From Limibacter armeniacum (lineage in GTDB: Bacteria > Bacteroidota > Bacteroidia > Cytophagales > Flammeovirgaceae): a DNA stretch of 64,000 nucleotides. This document shows positions 43,497 through 53,339 of this stretch, one piece after another (position 1 is the first letter of the stretch; the number at the start of each line of letters is the position of its first letter). The position numbers and the translations under genes are program-made. The notes under the pieces were generated by a model that ran no database searches, was not told the origin of the DNA, and saw nothing but the letters and a program-made list of their open reading frames with translations. The stretch is from contig NZ_JBAJNO010000008.1 of the NCBI RefSeq assembly GCF_036880985.1, forward strand, positions 2,357,500-2,421,499, read 5' to 3'.

Positions 43497-44495
43497 ATGA
43501 CAAAGATGAAAGCAGCCATTACAGGGGTTGGTGCATACCTTCCTGACTATGTACTTACGAATGAGGAACTGTCAACGATGGTAGAAACCAACAACGAGTG
43601 GATACTGGAAAGAACAGGGATCAGGGAGAGAAGAATCCTGAAAGGCGAAAAAGGAACATCCTATATGGGGGTGAGGGCTGTGCAAGAACTGCTTGAAAAG
43701 ACAAATACTCGCCCTGAGGAAATTGACTTGATTATCTGTGCTACTGTTACAGCAGATATGCATTTCCCATCAACTGCCAACCTTATTGCCGCTGAAGTAG
43801 GTGCTACAAACTCTTTTGGTTATGACATCAGTGCGGCTTGCTCTGGTTTCCTATATGCACTTGCAACCGGTACTCAGTTTATCGAAAGCGGTGCTCATAA
43901 AAAAGTGATTGTTGTAGGTGCAGACAAAATGTCCAGCATTATTGACTATCAAGACCGTACTACATGTGTACTTTTCGGTGATGGTGCAGGTGCTGTATTG
44001 CTAGAGCCTTCTGAAGATGAAACAGGAGTTCTTGATTTCATTTTGAAGCACGATGGTAACGGCGGTCAATACCTTAAAATGCCAGCCGGAGGTAGCTTGA
44101 AGCCTGCTTCTCACGAAACTGTAGAAAACAGAGAGCATTTTGCAAAGCAAGATGGAAGACACGTATTTAAGCACGCCGTTGTAAATATGGCTGATGTTGC
44201 TGCCGAAATCATGGAGAAAAACAACCTGACAGGTGATGATGTTTCATGGTTGGTGCCACATCAGGCTAACAAGCGTATCATCGATGCTACAGCCAACCGC
44301 ATGAATGTTGGTTCGGACAAAGTAATGCTGAACATCGACAGATACGGTAACACAACAGCAGCAACGATTCCACTTTGCCTGTGGGATTATGAGAAACAAC
44401 TCAAAAAAGGGGACAACTTAGTCCTAGCTGCATTCGGTGGCGGATTCACATGGGGTTCAGTTTATGTGAAGTGGTCATACGAAGGGAATAAATAA
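43497..44495 (+). CDS. fabH: 3-oxoacyl-ACP synthase III
   Basis: 332 residues from [22 protein letters not shown]; this start matches the usual Bacteroidota N-terminus, but ATGs at 43488 and 43506 are possible. KASIII condenses acetyl-CoA with malonyl-ACP to start fatty-acid synthesis. The catalytic triad is visible: Cys in [12 protein letters not shown], His in [10 protein letters not shown] and Asn in [12 protein letters not shown]. It opens a stretch fabH-efp-accB-accC in one orientation. A ~190-bp gap to efp suggests that efp has its own promoter. Substrate preference (straight or branched primer) cannot be judged from sequence. Confidence 0.96.
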   Translation: MTKMKAAITGVGAYLPDYVLTNEELSTMVETNNEWILERTGIRERRILKGEKGTSYMGVRAVQELLEKTNTRPEEIDLIICATVTADMHFPSTANLIAAEVGATNSFGYDISAACSGFLYALATGTQFIESGAHKKVIVVGADKMSSIIDYQDRTTCVLFGDGAGAVLLEPSEDETGVLDFILKHDGNGGQYLKMPAGGSLKPASHETVENREHFAKQDGRHVFKHAVVNMADVAAEIMEKNNLTGDDVSWLVPHQANKRIIDATANRMNVGSDKVMLNIDRYGNTTAATIPLCLWDYEKQLKKGDNLVLAAFGGGFTWGSVYVKWSYEGNK

Positions 44496-44682
44496 TTTGG
44501 ATAGAAAGGGAAAATAAAACTGACTGAAACTCTGACTCAAAGAAGTACTGTTACTTAAATGGGTAGTACTTTATGCCAACAGATTTTCACCTTTTTGTTT
44601 TCTTTTTCTAAATTAGCCACTTCTTTTGCGGACATGTAATAGTAAATGCAAAAGATATAGCATAAATCAATTAAGCATTTTT

Positions 44683-45249
44683 ATGGCTAGTACATCAGAT
44701 TTTAGAAATGGCCTTTGTATAGAATTCAACCACGATATTTATCAGATTGTTGAATTCCAACACGTAAAACCAGGCAAAGGCGCAGCTTTTGTAAGAACAA
44801 AGCTGAAAAGTATCAGAACTGGTAAAGTTATTGATAATACGTTCAACTCAGGTGTGAAAGTGACTACCTGTAGAATTGAGAAAAGAAATTATCAATTCCT
44901 GTTCAAGGATGACTTCGGTTTCAACTTGATGGACAATGAAACCTTTGAACAGATTGCAGTACCTGAAGAGCAAGTTGAGAATCCAGACTTGATTAAGGAC
45001 GGTCAGGAAGTATTTCTTAAGTACTATGTTGAGAAAGATCAGATCCTAGGTGTTGAGCTACCTCAATTCGTTCAGCTGGAAGTAACATACTCTGAACCAG
45101 GTTTGAAAGGTGATACAGCAACCAACGCGACGAAACCTGCAACACTGGAAACAGGGGCTGAGATTCAAGTGCCACTGTTTGTTAATGAGGGGGATGTACT
45201 CAAAATTGACACAACCACTCGATCATACGTTGAAAGAGTGAAGAAATAA
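44683..45249 (+). CDS. efp: Translation elongation factor P
   Basis: 188 residues from MASTSDFRNG. A longer frame starts from a TTG at 44626 and has no family match. Three beta-barrel domains; domain I carries the tip HVKPGKGAAFVRTK with the Lys that is modified in many bacteria (here about residue 32). EF-P rescues ribosomes stalled at polyproline. No EpmA or EpmB genes are nearby, and whether the Lys is modified here is unknown. It is followed by its own terminator, in the conserved position between fabH and accB. Confidence 0.97.
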   Translation: MASTSDFRNGLCIEFNHDIYQIVEFQHVKPGKGAAFVRTKLKSIRTGKVIDNTFNSGVKVTTCRIEKRNYQFLFKDDFGFNLMDNETFEQIAVPEEQVENPDLIKDGQEVFLKYYVEKDQILGVELPQFVQLEVTYSEPGLKGDTATNATKPATLETGAEIQVPLFVNEGDVLKIDTTTRSYVERVKK

Positions 45250-45261
45250 TCACTTATAAAG

Positions 45262-45285
45262 GCCGGAAAATCAGGATTTTCCGGC
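45262..45285 (+). terminator. efp terminator
   Basis: A 10-bp perfect stem GCCGGAAAAT/ATTTTCCGGC (45262-45271 with 45276-45285), 4-nt loop, T5 after. Confidence 0.87.
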
Positions 45286-45366
45286 TTTTTAACTGAATGG
45301 TAATTTTTAACTGAACAGACTCCTAATCTGTATAGACTAAATAAGCATAACATCACAATTACTAAT

Positions 45367-45879
45367 ATGAAAGCACCAGAAATCAAAGACTTAATTAACT
45401 TTATTGCTAATTCAGGTTTACAAGAAGTTAACGTTGAAACAGCAGAAATTAAACTTCACATTAAAAGAAATGTAGATTCAGCAGTATCTGCAAGCCCTTT
45501 CAGAACTGAGGCTCCAGCTGCTCCTTTGGCTCCTGCCGCTCCAGTAGCAGCAATGCCGTCTACACCTGTTGAAGCTCCAGCTGCACCTGCGGCACCTGCA
45601 GAAGCTCCGGCTGCTGCACCAGCACAAGACGAAAGTAAATTCGTTACTATCAAATCACCAATGATTGGTACATTCTACCTTACTCCTAACCCAGATGCAG
45701 AAGCATTTGTGTCAGTTGGTGATCAAGTATCGAAAGGTCAAGTTGTTTGTATCGTTGAGGCAATGAAACTTTTCAACGAAATTGAGTCTGAAGTATCAGG
45801 TAAAATCGTGAAAGTATTGATCGACAATGCTTCACCTGTAGAGTACGATCAGCCACTATTCTTGGTAGATCCATCTTAA
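45367..45879 (+). CDS. accB: Biotin carboxyl carrier protein of acetyl-CoA carboxylase
   Basis: 170 residues. The N-terminal helical segment (EIKDLINFIANSGLQEVNVETAEIKLHIKR) leads to a long Ala/Pro-rich linker (residues ~45-90) and the biotinyl domain (~95-168). The biotin site is EAMKLFNE with Lys134. BCCP carries the carboxylated biotin between AccC and the carboxyltransferase, feeding malonyl-CoA to FabH and the elongation cycle. accC follows 134 bp downstream. accA and accD are not in the window. Confidence 0.97.
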   Translation: MKAPEIKDLINFIANSGLQEVNVETAEIKLHIKRNVDSAVSASPFRTEAPAAPLAPAAPVAAMPSTPVEAPAAPAAPAEAPAAAPAQDESKFVTIKSPMIGTFYLTPNPDAEAFVSVGDQVSKGQVVCIVEAMKLFNEIESEVSGKIVKVLIDNASPVEYDQPLFLVDPS

Positions 45880-46013
45880 GACAAAATTTAGGTTCAGTAG
45901 CATTTTTGCTGCTGTTTTGAAAACAAAATTCAAGGTTCCACACTTATTTTGTATTTCAGATACATCTTTTTATCTGGAACCCGTTTTTTGAAATCAACTA
46001 AACGATACAAGCT

Positions 46014-47357
46014 GTGTTTAATAAGATACTAATTGCCAACAGAGGTGAGATTGCTTTGAGAGTAATCAGAACCTGTGCTGAGATGGGGATCAAAACTGTA
46101 GCTGTTTACTCAACAGCAGATAGAGACAGTCTCCACGTGAAGTTTGCTGATGAGGCTGTGTGCATCGGTCCCTCAAACAGTGCTGCTTCATACCTGAATA
46201 TACCAAACATTATTGCTGCAGCAGAGATTACAAATGCTGATGCAATTCACCCTGGTTACGGTTTCCTTTCAGAGAATGCAGAGTTTTCTGCGATCTGTGC
46301 CGAAAACAACATCAAGTTTATCGGTGCTGATGCTGATATGATCAACAAAATGGGAGACAAGGCTACTGCTAAAGCAACGATGCAAGCAGCAGGTGTTCCT
46401 TTGATTCCAGGCTCTGATGGCCTACTTGCCTCAGTGGAAGAAGGCTTAAAGATTGCTGAAGAAATTGGTTACCCAGTGATCTTGAAAGCGACTGCCGGTG
46501 GTGGTGGTCGTGGTATGCGTATCGTAAACGAGCCAAGCGAATTTGAAAAAGCTTGGAACAGTGCTCGTCAGGAAGCTGGCGCTGCATTCGGTAACGATGG
46601 TATGTACCTAGAGAAATTTGTGGTAAACCCTCGCCACGTTGAGATCCAGATTGTAGGAGATCAGTATGGCAACGTAAGCCACTTGTCTGAAAGAGATTGC
46701 TCTATTCAGAGAAGACACCAGAAGCTAGTGGAAGAAACTCCTTCACCAGCTATTACTCCTGAAATCCGTGAAGCAATGGGTGAGGCTGCTGTAAGAGGTG
46801 CCAAAGCCATCAAATACGAAGGAGCTGGTACTGTTGAATTCCTGTTGGATGTAGAAGGCAACTTCTACTTTATGGAAATGAACACCCGTATTCAGGTAGA
46901 GCACCCAGTTACTGAGCAAGTAACAGGATTTGACCTGATCAGAGAGCAGATCAAAGTAGCTGCAGGAGAGCCAATCTCAGGTAAGCACTATGAGCCTAAA
47001 GCTTTCTCTATGGAGTGTCGTATCAATGCTGAGGATCCAGAAAAAGATTTCCGTCCTTCACCAGGTACGATCACTACACTTCACCTACCAGGTGGACCAG
47101 GTGTAAGAGTAGATACGCACGTATACGCTGGATACACAATTCCTCCTAACTATGACTCGATGATTGCGAAGCTAATCGTAACAGCTGAGACAAGAGAGGA
47201 AGTATTGAGAAGAATGAAGCGTGCATTGAATGAGTTCGTAATCGAAGGGATCAAAACAACTATTCCTTTCCATCTGAAATTGATGGACAACGAGCAATTC
47301 AAGTCAGGAGACTTCACTACGAAGTTCCTTGAAACATACTCATACGAAACGCTATAA
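46014..47357 (+). CDS. accC: Biotin carboxylase, subunit of acetyl-CoA carboxylase
   Basis: 447 residues. It starts with [24 protein letters not shown] is the universal N-terminus and begins exactly there. ATP-grasp fold: [30 protein letters not shown] (the glycine-rich ATP loop), [34 protein letters not shown], and [17 protein letters not shown], whose Glu, Asn and Arg line the active site. It carboxylates the biotin on AccB with bicarbonate and ATP. It is the last gene of this fatty-acid block; a strong palindromic terminator follows. Confidence 0.98.
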   Translation: MFNKILIANRGEIALRVIRTCAEMGIKTVAVYSTADRDSLHVKFADEAVCIGPSNSAASYLNIPNIIAAAEITNADAIHPGYGFLSENAEFSAICAENNIKFIGADADMINKMGDKATAKATMQAAGVPLIPGSDGLLASVEEGLKIAEEIGYPVILKATAGGGGRGMRIVNEPSEFEKAWNSARQEAGAAFGNDGMYLEKFVVNPRHVEIQIVGDQYGNVSHLSERDCSIQRRHQKLVEETPSPAITPEIREAMGEAAVRGAKAIKYEGAGTVEFLLDVEGNFYFMEMNTRIQVEHPVTEQVTGFDLIREQIKVAAGEPISGKHYEPKAFSMECRINAEDPEKDFRPSPGTITTLHLPGGPGVRVDTHVYAGYTIPPNYDSMIAKLIVTAETREEVLRRMKRALNEFVIEGIKTTIPFHLKLMDNEQFKSGDFTTKFLETYSYETL

Positions 47358-47401
47358 TGTGCAGGGCATTGGCTCTGTTTAAATGATAAAGCTTACAGGT
47401 G

Positions 47402-47429
47402 GGCAGTCCTAATCTAGATTAGGACTGCC
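47402..47429 (+). terminator. accC terminator
   Basis: A perfect 28-bp palindrome (arms 47402-47415 and 47416-47429) with a T-run directly after. Any loop must come from opening the central bases. Confidence 0.9.
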
Positions 47430-47500
47430 TTTTTTATACACCTGATTTTTAGTGCATTAATTTACCTCTATATGATCATGTAACTTTTGAAAAAAATATG

Positions 47501-47526
47501 TAAGTACTTTTATATAAGTACTTTTA
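47501..47526. repeat. Tandem 12-bp direct repeat upstream of the ECF sigma gene
   Basis: TAAGTACTTTTA occurs at 47501-47512 and 47515-47526 with a 2-bp spacer; the core AAGTACTT is itself palindromic. It is ~100 bp before the sigma-factor start and could be a regulator site. Confidence 0.5.
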
Positions 47527-47559
47527 CATTTAATCTTTTGTCCCTATACTTGTATGAAA

Positions 47560-47577
47560 ATACCCCTTTAGGGGTAT
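47560..47577. promoter_or_regulatory. Palindrome upstream of the ECF sigma gene
   Basis: ATACCCC-TTTA-GGGGTAT, a 7-bp perfect inverted repeat with a 4-nt centre, ~50 bp before the start codon. It could be an operator or a leader hairpin. A partial -7 match (TATACTTG, 47545-47552) lies just upstream. Confidence 0.5.
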
Positions 47578-47627
47578 GCACTCCAATGGTTTATTACAGT
47601 TTAAAAGCAAGAATTAATCTTTAAAAT

Positions 47628-48203
47628 ATGCTCAAGGAAGAAGCAAAAAGTCTTTGGTGTCAATTGAGGGATGGTGATGAGAATGCCTTTTTGAAGATAT
47701 ATCGGGCTTATTATCAAGACTTATATGCTTTAGGGCTCAGTTTATCAGCAGACAAGAGTCTGACCAAGGAATGCATTCAACAAGTATTTACAGATATTTG
47801 GAGTAATAGAATAACACTGAGTGAGGTAGAAAATGTAAAGGGATACCTCTTGACTTGCCTGAGAAATATGACCCTAAGGCAACTAACAAACAGTAATCGT
47901 CTAACATCCTTCAATAAAGATATTCATTCATCGAGCTATGGTAGCGAAATATCTGTGGAGCAAGAAATTATTGAGGATCAGCGAATGATTGAGCTGAGAG
48001 GGAAATTACTGAAAGCTATGGACAAGCTGACTATCAGGCAAAAAGAACTTATTGAGAGGAGATTTTTGCAAGGAATGAGTTATGAGGAAATTGAGGAGGA
48101 AACCAACCTGACACGCAGAACAATCTATAACCATATTCATATGGCTATACAGATCCTAAAAAACAGTATCCTTTTCATCCTTTTGAATCTCATTGCCCAA
48201 TAA
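47628..48203 (+). CDS. ECF sigma factor (FecI-like)
   Basis: 191 residues. Sigma region 2 (AFLKIYRAYYQDLYALGLSLSADKSLTKECIQQVFTDIWSNR) and region 4 (MDKLTIRQKELIERRFLQGMSYEEIEEETNLTRRTIYNHIHMAIQIL) are separated by a short linker, as in the Bacteroidota ECF group tied to FecR and SusC. It starts a row with fecR, susC, susD and two more genes, and probably directs their transcription in response to a signal passed by SusC through FecR. The hydrophobic C-terminal end (NSILFILLNLIAQ) is unusual but seen in relatives. Confidence 0.92.
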   Translation: MLKEEAKSLWCQLRDGDENAFLKIYRAYYQDLYALGLSLSADKSLTKECIQQVFTDIWSNRITLSEVENVKGYLLTCLRNMTLRQLTNSNRLTSFNKDIHSSSYGSEISVEQEIIEDQRMIELRGKLLKAMDKLTIRQKELIERRFLQGMSYEEIEEETNLTRRTIYNHIHMAIQILKNSILFILLNLIAQ

Positions 48204-48351
48204 GAAAAACAACCAATATCAAGTAAATTATAAGGGAAGATGACTCTTATAATCGACACAGCTATTATTAGCTCAAATTCGTAAGGTTTATGCCGGTAAA
48301 CCCTACAAATATCAGATTAACAAATTATACAGGTATCACCAAAAACCAAGA

Positions 48352-49368
48352 ATGGACTATTCAGAATATAACGTTGAGGATTTTGCTGCAAATGAATCAT
48401 TCCAGCATTATGTACTTGGCAGTGCTGAAGAAGATGTGAAGTTTTGGAATGAATGGCTAGAACAGCATCCTGATAAATGGGAAGAAGCTAACAAGGCAAG
48501 AGACATCATTCTGGGCTTATCTTTACAGCTACCTCAAGAAGAGTTTGAACAAGAATATCAGAAAATAAAAGCTTTTGTCAGCCAGCAACCTGAGTTACCT
48601 AAAAAAGAGATTGTAAAGCCCAGGTCATATTTGTTTGGTTCCATAGCTGCTGCTGTGGTTCTGCTTGTCATTGCTTTTATGGCTTGGCAGGTTTCAAAAG
48701 AACCAACTTCAGAAATACTGGTTGCTTCCACTCTTGCTGGGGAAAAGAAAGAAATTCATCTGGAAGATGGGTCTACAGTACTCTTAAATGGAGAAAGCAC
48801 TTTGAAATATCCCGAACATTTTGATGGAAAACTTAGGGCTGTAGAACTTCAGGGAAGGGCTTTTTTCGATGTAAAAAAAGATGAAAACAAACCATTTCAG
48901 GTAAAATCCAAATACTTAACTACAGAAGTATTAGGAACAACCTTTGTGGTGGATGCCTACCCATCTGATTCAAATGAAGATATATCCTTGCTTACTGGAA
49001 AGGTAAAGGTACGCTCCAATATCGACTCAAGGAAAGAACTGGCTGTTCTGACTCCCAACCAGCAATTACATTTTGTACAAAAAGATCAATCTTATCAGAT
49101 AAAGACCTTCCAAACGGATGATGTAATAGGTTGGAAAAACAACATCCTCGTATTTAACAACATACCTTTTACCAAGGTAGTTAAGGAACTGGAATTATGT
49201 TACGGCATCAAGATAGAAATTGAGAACCTACCAAATCATATCAAGTCATTTACAGGTAAGTTTAAACAACAGCCATTAAGCAATGTCTTGGAAGGTTTGA
49301 AGTTTTCATTTGGATTTGATTACTACTCAGTAGACAAAAAACATATTGTTCTCAAATTCAATTATTGA
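48352..49368 (+). CDS. FecR-type anti-sigma factor
   Basis: 338 residues. The N-terminal ~80 residues are cytosolic and would bind the sigma factor. A single transmembrane helix follows (~residues 92-112, GSIAAAVVLLVIAFMAW), then the periplasmic FecR domain (AGEKKEIHLEDGSTVLLNGESTLKYPEHF) and a C-terminal DUF4974-like secretin/STN-fold domain (VFNNIPFTKVVKELELCYGIKIEIEN). Such proteins receive a signal from the N-terminal extension of the partner SusC. It is 148 bp after the sigma gene; a terminator follows, so susC has its own promoter. Confidence 0.94.
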   Translation: MDYSEYNVEDFAANESFQHYVLGSAEEDVKFWNEWLEQHPDKWEEANKARDIILGLSLQLPQEEFEQEYQKIKAFVSQQPELPKKEIVKPRSYLFGSIAAAVVLLVIAFMAWQVSKEPTSEILVASTLAGEKKEIHLEDGSTVLLNGESTLKYPEHFDGKLRAVELQGRAFFDVKKDENKPFQVKSKYLTTEVLGTTFVVDAYPSDSNEDISLLTGKVKVRSNIDSRKELAVLTPNQQLHFVQKDQSYQIKTFQTDDVIGWKNNILVFNNIPFTKVVKELELCYGIKIEIENLPNHIKSFTGKFKQQPLSNVLEGLKFSFGFDYYSVDKKHIVLKFNY

Positions 49369-49400
49369 GACATTGTGAAGGATTTTAAAACCAAGATTCC

Positions 49401-49429
49401 AAACCCTGACTGAGTTCCAGCCAGGGTTT
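49401..49429 (+). terminator. Terminator after fecR
   Basis: An 8-bp stem AAACCCTG/CAGGGTTT (49401-49408 with 49422-49429) with a T-run. It isolates the sigma-fecR unit from susC. Confidence 0.77.
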
Positions 49430-49727
49430 TTTAATGCTAATTTCAGCGGAATGCAATTCAAAGAAAATCAACCATTTACTGAAATGACCCATTTTTTTAA
49501 TAAAAAAAATCAAAAAACTCCGGTAAAAACACACTCCCTTTCCCTCTTCTAATAGAATAATATTTCGAAGTCAATGTCCCGAAAAAATCTAATGGCTTTG
49601 CAACATGATCAAGTACCATATTCTTCATTTTCACTTGGAGAAATGTACTTAAAAGCATTGCTGGTTGATTTTCCACAAATACCCAAGAACTATCGGGAGA
49701 CCAACTTTTAACGCAAACTTTCTAACA
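49430..49727. other. Promoter region of susC
   Basis: AT-rich with no ORF I trust. No exact TAnnTTTG was seen, which fits the idea that susC is read by the ECF sigma factor. I cannot assign the ECF promoter motif. Confidence 0.4.
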
Positions 49728-52700
49728 ATGAAAAGTACTATTACAGAACTGAGGAGAGGACTTTCCTGGCTGATGTACGGCTTACTGTCGCTCCCATTAC
49801 TCTTATCACCTTTTTTTGCTGAAGCTAATCAGGCAAGTAATATCGGTGAGGTGAAAATTTCTATCCAATTAACGAATGCTACTGTTGCTGAAAGCTTTCA
49901 GCAAATTGAAAAGAAAACATCATTCACTTTCAATTATGTTGAAGAAGACATCAATCAGCATATCAGGCTGAGCAAAACCTATCAAGATGCCACTGTCAAG
50001 GTTATCCTAAGTGACATCGGTACTACAGCAGGCCTTGTATTCAAGCAGGTAGGAAATAACATCTATGTTTCCAGAGAAGCTGAAAAGGCAAAAATTGATG
50101 AAAGAATCATCAGAGGTACTGTTGTGGACCAAAATGGTAAACCTGTGATTGGCGCTACTGTCAGTATTCCTGGCACTACCATCGGTACGATTACCAACAT
50201 TGACGGAGCTTTTGCACTTGGCATCTCAGATGATGTGGCTTTTTTGGGAGACTTGAAGGTAACATTTGTAGGGTATGAATCTGCTACAGTGCGTGTCGGT
50301 GACAATAACACTGTAGAAGTGATCTTGCAGGAAAGCACACTTACAATGGAAGAGGTAGTGGTTACTGGCTATCAGGAAGTAGACCGTCGAAAGATGACGG
50401 GGTCTGTAGTGACACTTAAGACTGATGAGATCAAACAGGATGCCCTGCCTAGTGTAGACCAGATGATTCAGGGCAAAGTATCTGGTGTTTCAGTTATTAA
50501 TACTTCAGGTGCACCTGGTGCTACACCAAAGATTCGCATCAGGGGAACTTCATCCTTGAGCGGTATTCAGGAACCTCTTTGGGTAGTTGATGGGGTAATT
50601 CTTGAAGATCCTGTACGTGTGAACCCCAACCTGATCAATGAGCCTAATGCTCTTATTTCTTCCGGCATCGGTGGACTGAACCCAGAGGACATCGAATCTA
50701 TCACTGTTTTGAAGGATGCTTCTTCTACAGCAATCTACGGAACCAGAGCTGCCAATGGAGTAATTGTGGTGACAACCAAAAAAGGTAAGGGTGGAACCAT
50801 GCGCCTTAACTATTCCGGCAATGTGACGGTATCACAAAAACCTTCATACAACCGCTATAATGTCATGAACTCTAAGGAGCGTATGCAACTGAACAAGGAT
50901 TTGATCGATGGCGGTTTTAATCTAGGTCTTGGCCAACCGGGTATTCAACCATATAAGATGGGTGATTTTGAGAAAGCACTGATGGATTACTATGCAGGTA
51001 ATCTTAACAAACAGGAATTGGATGCGGAGATGGCTACTTTGGAAACTGTGAATACAGACTGGTTTGATATCCTTTTCCGAAATGCTGTTTCCCAACGTCA
51101 TAATGTGAGTCTGTCAGGTGGAAATGACAAATCTACCTATTACATGTCTTTAGGTTATATGGACCAGCAAGGTGATGCAATTGGTTCAGGTATGAAACGA
51201 TATACGGGAACCGTAAACCTAAAACACCACCTGAACGACCGAGTAACTTTAGGAACGAATCTGGCATATAGCAAAAGAGATGTAGAAAGCTTTTTTACTG
51301 GATTGTTTGGTATCGGAAACCCATTACAGTATGCTTTGGGAACACCTCGAAATCAACGCGCCTTCAATGAGGACGGAAGCTATCATTATTACACAAACTA
51401 TTTTGGCGATTTCCATTACTTGGATGAGTTGGAAAAAGGATGGAACACTTCTGAAGTGGAGGATTTGCGTGCCCAACTTAGTTTAAACATAAGGCTGTTG
51501 GACAATTTGGAGCTTCATACAATTGTATCTGCTCAACGCTCTGCTACAAAATCTGAGATGGGGACAGTTGAGGAATCTGCCTATGTCAGGTACATGAAAG
51601 ACCAATATACTCCACGAGGAGCAAATGAAAGCTACTGGAAATCGGGTGGTTATTTAGATGCTTCTGCCATTGATGGTTCCAATTACATGCTCCGAAATTC
51701 CCTGACTTATCGTCCTTCAATTGGCAATGACCATTCATTTGACATTATGCTGGGTAACGAGATGAGAAGTTTTACCAGCGTAAGAACAGCTACTAAGGTA
51801 TATGGCTATACCAGTGAACCTACCAAGATTCAAATCCCTCAGAATGAGCTTCTGAGCTATTTAGGGCAACCTTACTGGTCATACAATGAGAGCTTCAACA
51901 ACTTCCTGTCATGGTATGCCACCGCTGCCTATACTTTCAGAGAGAAATATACGGTAAATGCCAATGCCCGTATCGATGGATCTAACAGGTTCGGTGCCAA
52001 TACCAAAGCGAAATTTAAACCACTTTGGTCAGCAGGCTTTAACTGGCAGATCCACAAGGAAGCTGCTTTGGATAATTTGGACTGGCTAAACTCACTTGTG
52101 CTTCGAGGCTCTTATGGAGTACAAGGAAATATCTCGGAGTTTGCGGTATCAGACTTAGTGACTTCAGTAGGGGATTATGATCAGTACATTGGTGAAGTGC
52201 CATTGGTCATTAGGAATGCACCTAACCCTGACTTAAGATGGGAACAAACCTATTCCAGTAACCTGGCAATGGATTTTGTCCTGTTCAACAATGTATCAGG
52301 TTCGTTGGAATACTATGCAAGAAAATCAACAGACCTTATTGCTCCAAGGGCGGTTTCAGGTGTGTCAGGTTTCCAAAATATGGAGGTAAACTGGGCTGAT
52401 ATGGCTAACAGAGGCTTAGAATTGACACTAAACTTTTCACCGCTTCGCACCAATGATTTTGAATGGAATATGAATTTCACTGCTGGAATCAACAAGAATG
52501 AGGTGCTGAAAGTAAACACCATTCCAACTTGGAATGATTTGTCCAGCATGGCGAAAACCAGATCCTCTTCTGCAGTGGAAGGAAAACCATTGGGCGCATT
52601 GTATTCATTCAGGTTTGCCGAGATAGGCAACGATGGCATTGCCTATTTCTACAATGAGGACGATTCACTGGTGTACGGTGGCATTGCTGATACGGATGCA

Positions 52701-53294
52701 ATGAAGTATGAGGGCAGTGTGTACCCTGTCTTTACCGGAGGCATTACCAATACCATTAAGTACAAGAACTTCACATTGTCAGCATTATTCACATACGGAG
52801 GTGGAAATGTATTGAGAATGAACAGCCTTGGCTCTTACTGGATAACTCCTCGACTGACAGATCAATTATCAAAAGAGTTTATCAACAGATGGAAGCAGGA
52901 AGGTGATGAATCCAATACTTCAATGCCCGCTATTCTACACCCTAGCAGTCCTGAATGGTCTTCTTTATACTCCGGTTCTTCTCCTTACAATGAGGCACTT
53001 TACAATGACAGTGACATCAGAGTGGTAAAAGGGGATTATTTAAGGCTTCAGAATATCACATTAACCTATGATGTCCCAAGCAAACTGACCCAAAAGCTGG
53101 GGATGCAAAGTATGAAGTTGAATATCCAAGGGCAGAACCTTTACCTATGGGCTGACAAGCGACTATATGGTATTGACCCTGAGTCTGCTTCATTCCAGAC
53201 CAATACTTCCAACTATAACACATCATACATTGGGACCGATACTTCTTTGCCCATCCCAAGAACGGTTACGGCTGGTGTGAATGTCACATTTTAA
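49728..53294 (+). CDS. SusC/RagA-family TonB-dependent transporter
   Basis: 1188 residues from MKSTITELRRG; an earlier frame start at 49665 is unlikely. A signal peptide (~residues 14-36, LMYGLLSLPLLLSPFFAEA) is followed by an STN domain (SIQLTNATVAESFQQIEKKTSFTFNY), used by FecR-coupled receptors for signalling. Then come a carboxypeptidase-like domain (IRGTVVDQNGKPVIGATVSIPGT), a TonB-box region (EEVVVTGY), a plug (~LPSVDQMIQGKVSGVSVINTSGAPGATPKIRIRGTSSL) and a 22-strand barrel to the terminal Phe. It takes up a large substrate across the outer membrane with the SusD lid. The substrate is unknown. Confidence 0.96.
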   Translation: MKSTITELRRGLSWLMYGLLSLPLLLSPFFAEANQASNIGEVKISIQLTNATVAESFQQIEKKTSFTFNYVEEDINQHIRLSKTYQDATVKVILSDIGTTAGLVFKQVGNNIYVSREAEKAKIDERIIRGTVVDQNGKPVIGATVSIPGTTIGTITNIDGAFALGISDDVAFLGDLKVTFVGYESATVRVGDNNTVEVILQESTLTMEEVVVTGYQEVDRRKMTGSVVTLKTDEIKQDALPSVDQMIQGKVSGVSVINTSGAPGATPKIRIRGTSSLSGIQEPLWVVDGVILEDPVRVNPNLINEPNALISSGIGGLNPEDIESITVLKDASSTAIYGTRAANGVIVVTTKKGKGGTMRLNYSGNVTVSQKPSYNRYNVMNSKERMQLNKDLIDGGFNLGLGQPGIQPYKMGDFEKALMDYYAGNLNKQELDAEMATLETVNTDWFDILFRNAVSQRHNVSLSGGNDKSTYYMSLGYMDQQGDAIGSGMKRYTGTVNLKHHLNDRVTLGTNLAYSKRDVESFFTGLFGIGNPLQYALGTPRNQRAFNEDGSYHYYTNYFGDFHYLDELEKGWNTSEVEDLRAQLSLNIRLLDNLELHTIVSAQRSATKSEMGTVEESAYVRYMKDQYTPRGANESYWKSGGYLDASAIDGSNYMLRNSLTYRPSIGNDHSFDIMLGNEMRSFTSVRTATKVYGYTSEPTKIQIPQNELLSYLGQPYWSYNESFNNFLSWYATAAYTFREKYTVNANARIDGSNRFGANTKAKFKPLWSAGFNWQIHKEAALDNLDWLNSLVLRGSYGVQGNISEFAVSDLVTSVGDYDQYIGEVPLVIRNAPNPDLRWEQTYSSNLAMDFVLFNNVSGSLEYYARKSTDLIAPRAVSGVSGFQNMEVNWADMANRGLELTLNFSPLRTNDFEWNMNFTAGINKNEVLKVNTIPTWNDLSSMAKTRSSSAVEGKPLGALYSFRFAEIGNDGIAYFYNEDDSLVYGGIADTDAMKYEGSVYPVFTGGITNTIKYKNFTLSALFTYGGGNVLRMNSLGSYWITPRLTDQLSKEFINRWKQEGDESNTSMPAILHPSSPEWSSLYSGSSPYNEALYNDSDIRVVKGDYLRLQNITLTYDVPSKLTQKLGMQSMKLNIQGQNLYLWADKRLYGIDPESASFQTNTSNYNTSYIGTDTSLPIPRTVTAGVNVTF

Positions 53295-53339
53295 TTGATG
53301 CTTCGAGATAACAGTAGCTTGATTGAAATTTAACTGAAA

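Noticed and set aside
44626-44682. Upstream extension of efp from a TTG codon
   Set aside because: The EF-P family N-terminus begins at the ATG at 44683; the added residues match nothing.
45500-45640. Short repeated GCTCCAGCTGC-like units in accB
   Set aside because: They encode the normal Ala/Pro linker of the biotin carrier protein, not a CRISPR or tandem-repeat locus.
45456-45653. Ala/Gly-rich minus-strand frame opposite accB
   Set aside because: It is the complement of the Ala/Pro linker codons of accB; no independent support.
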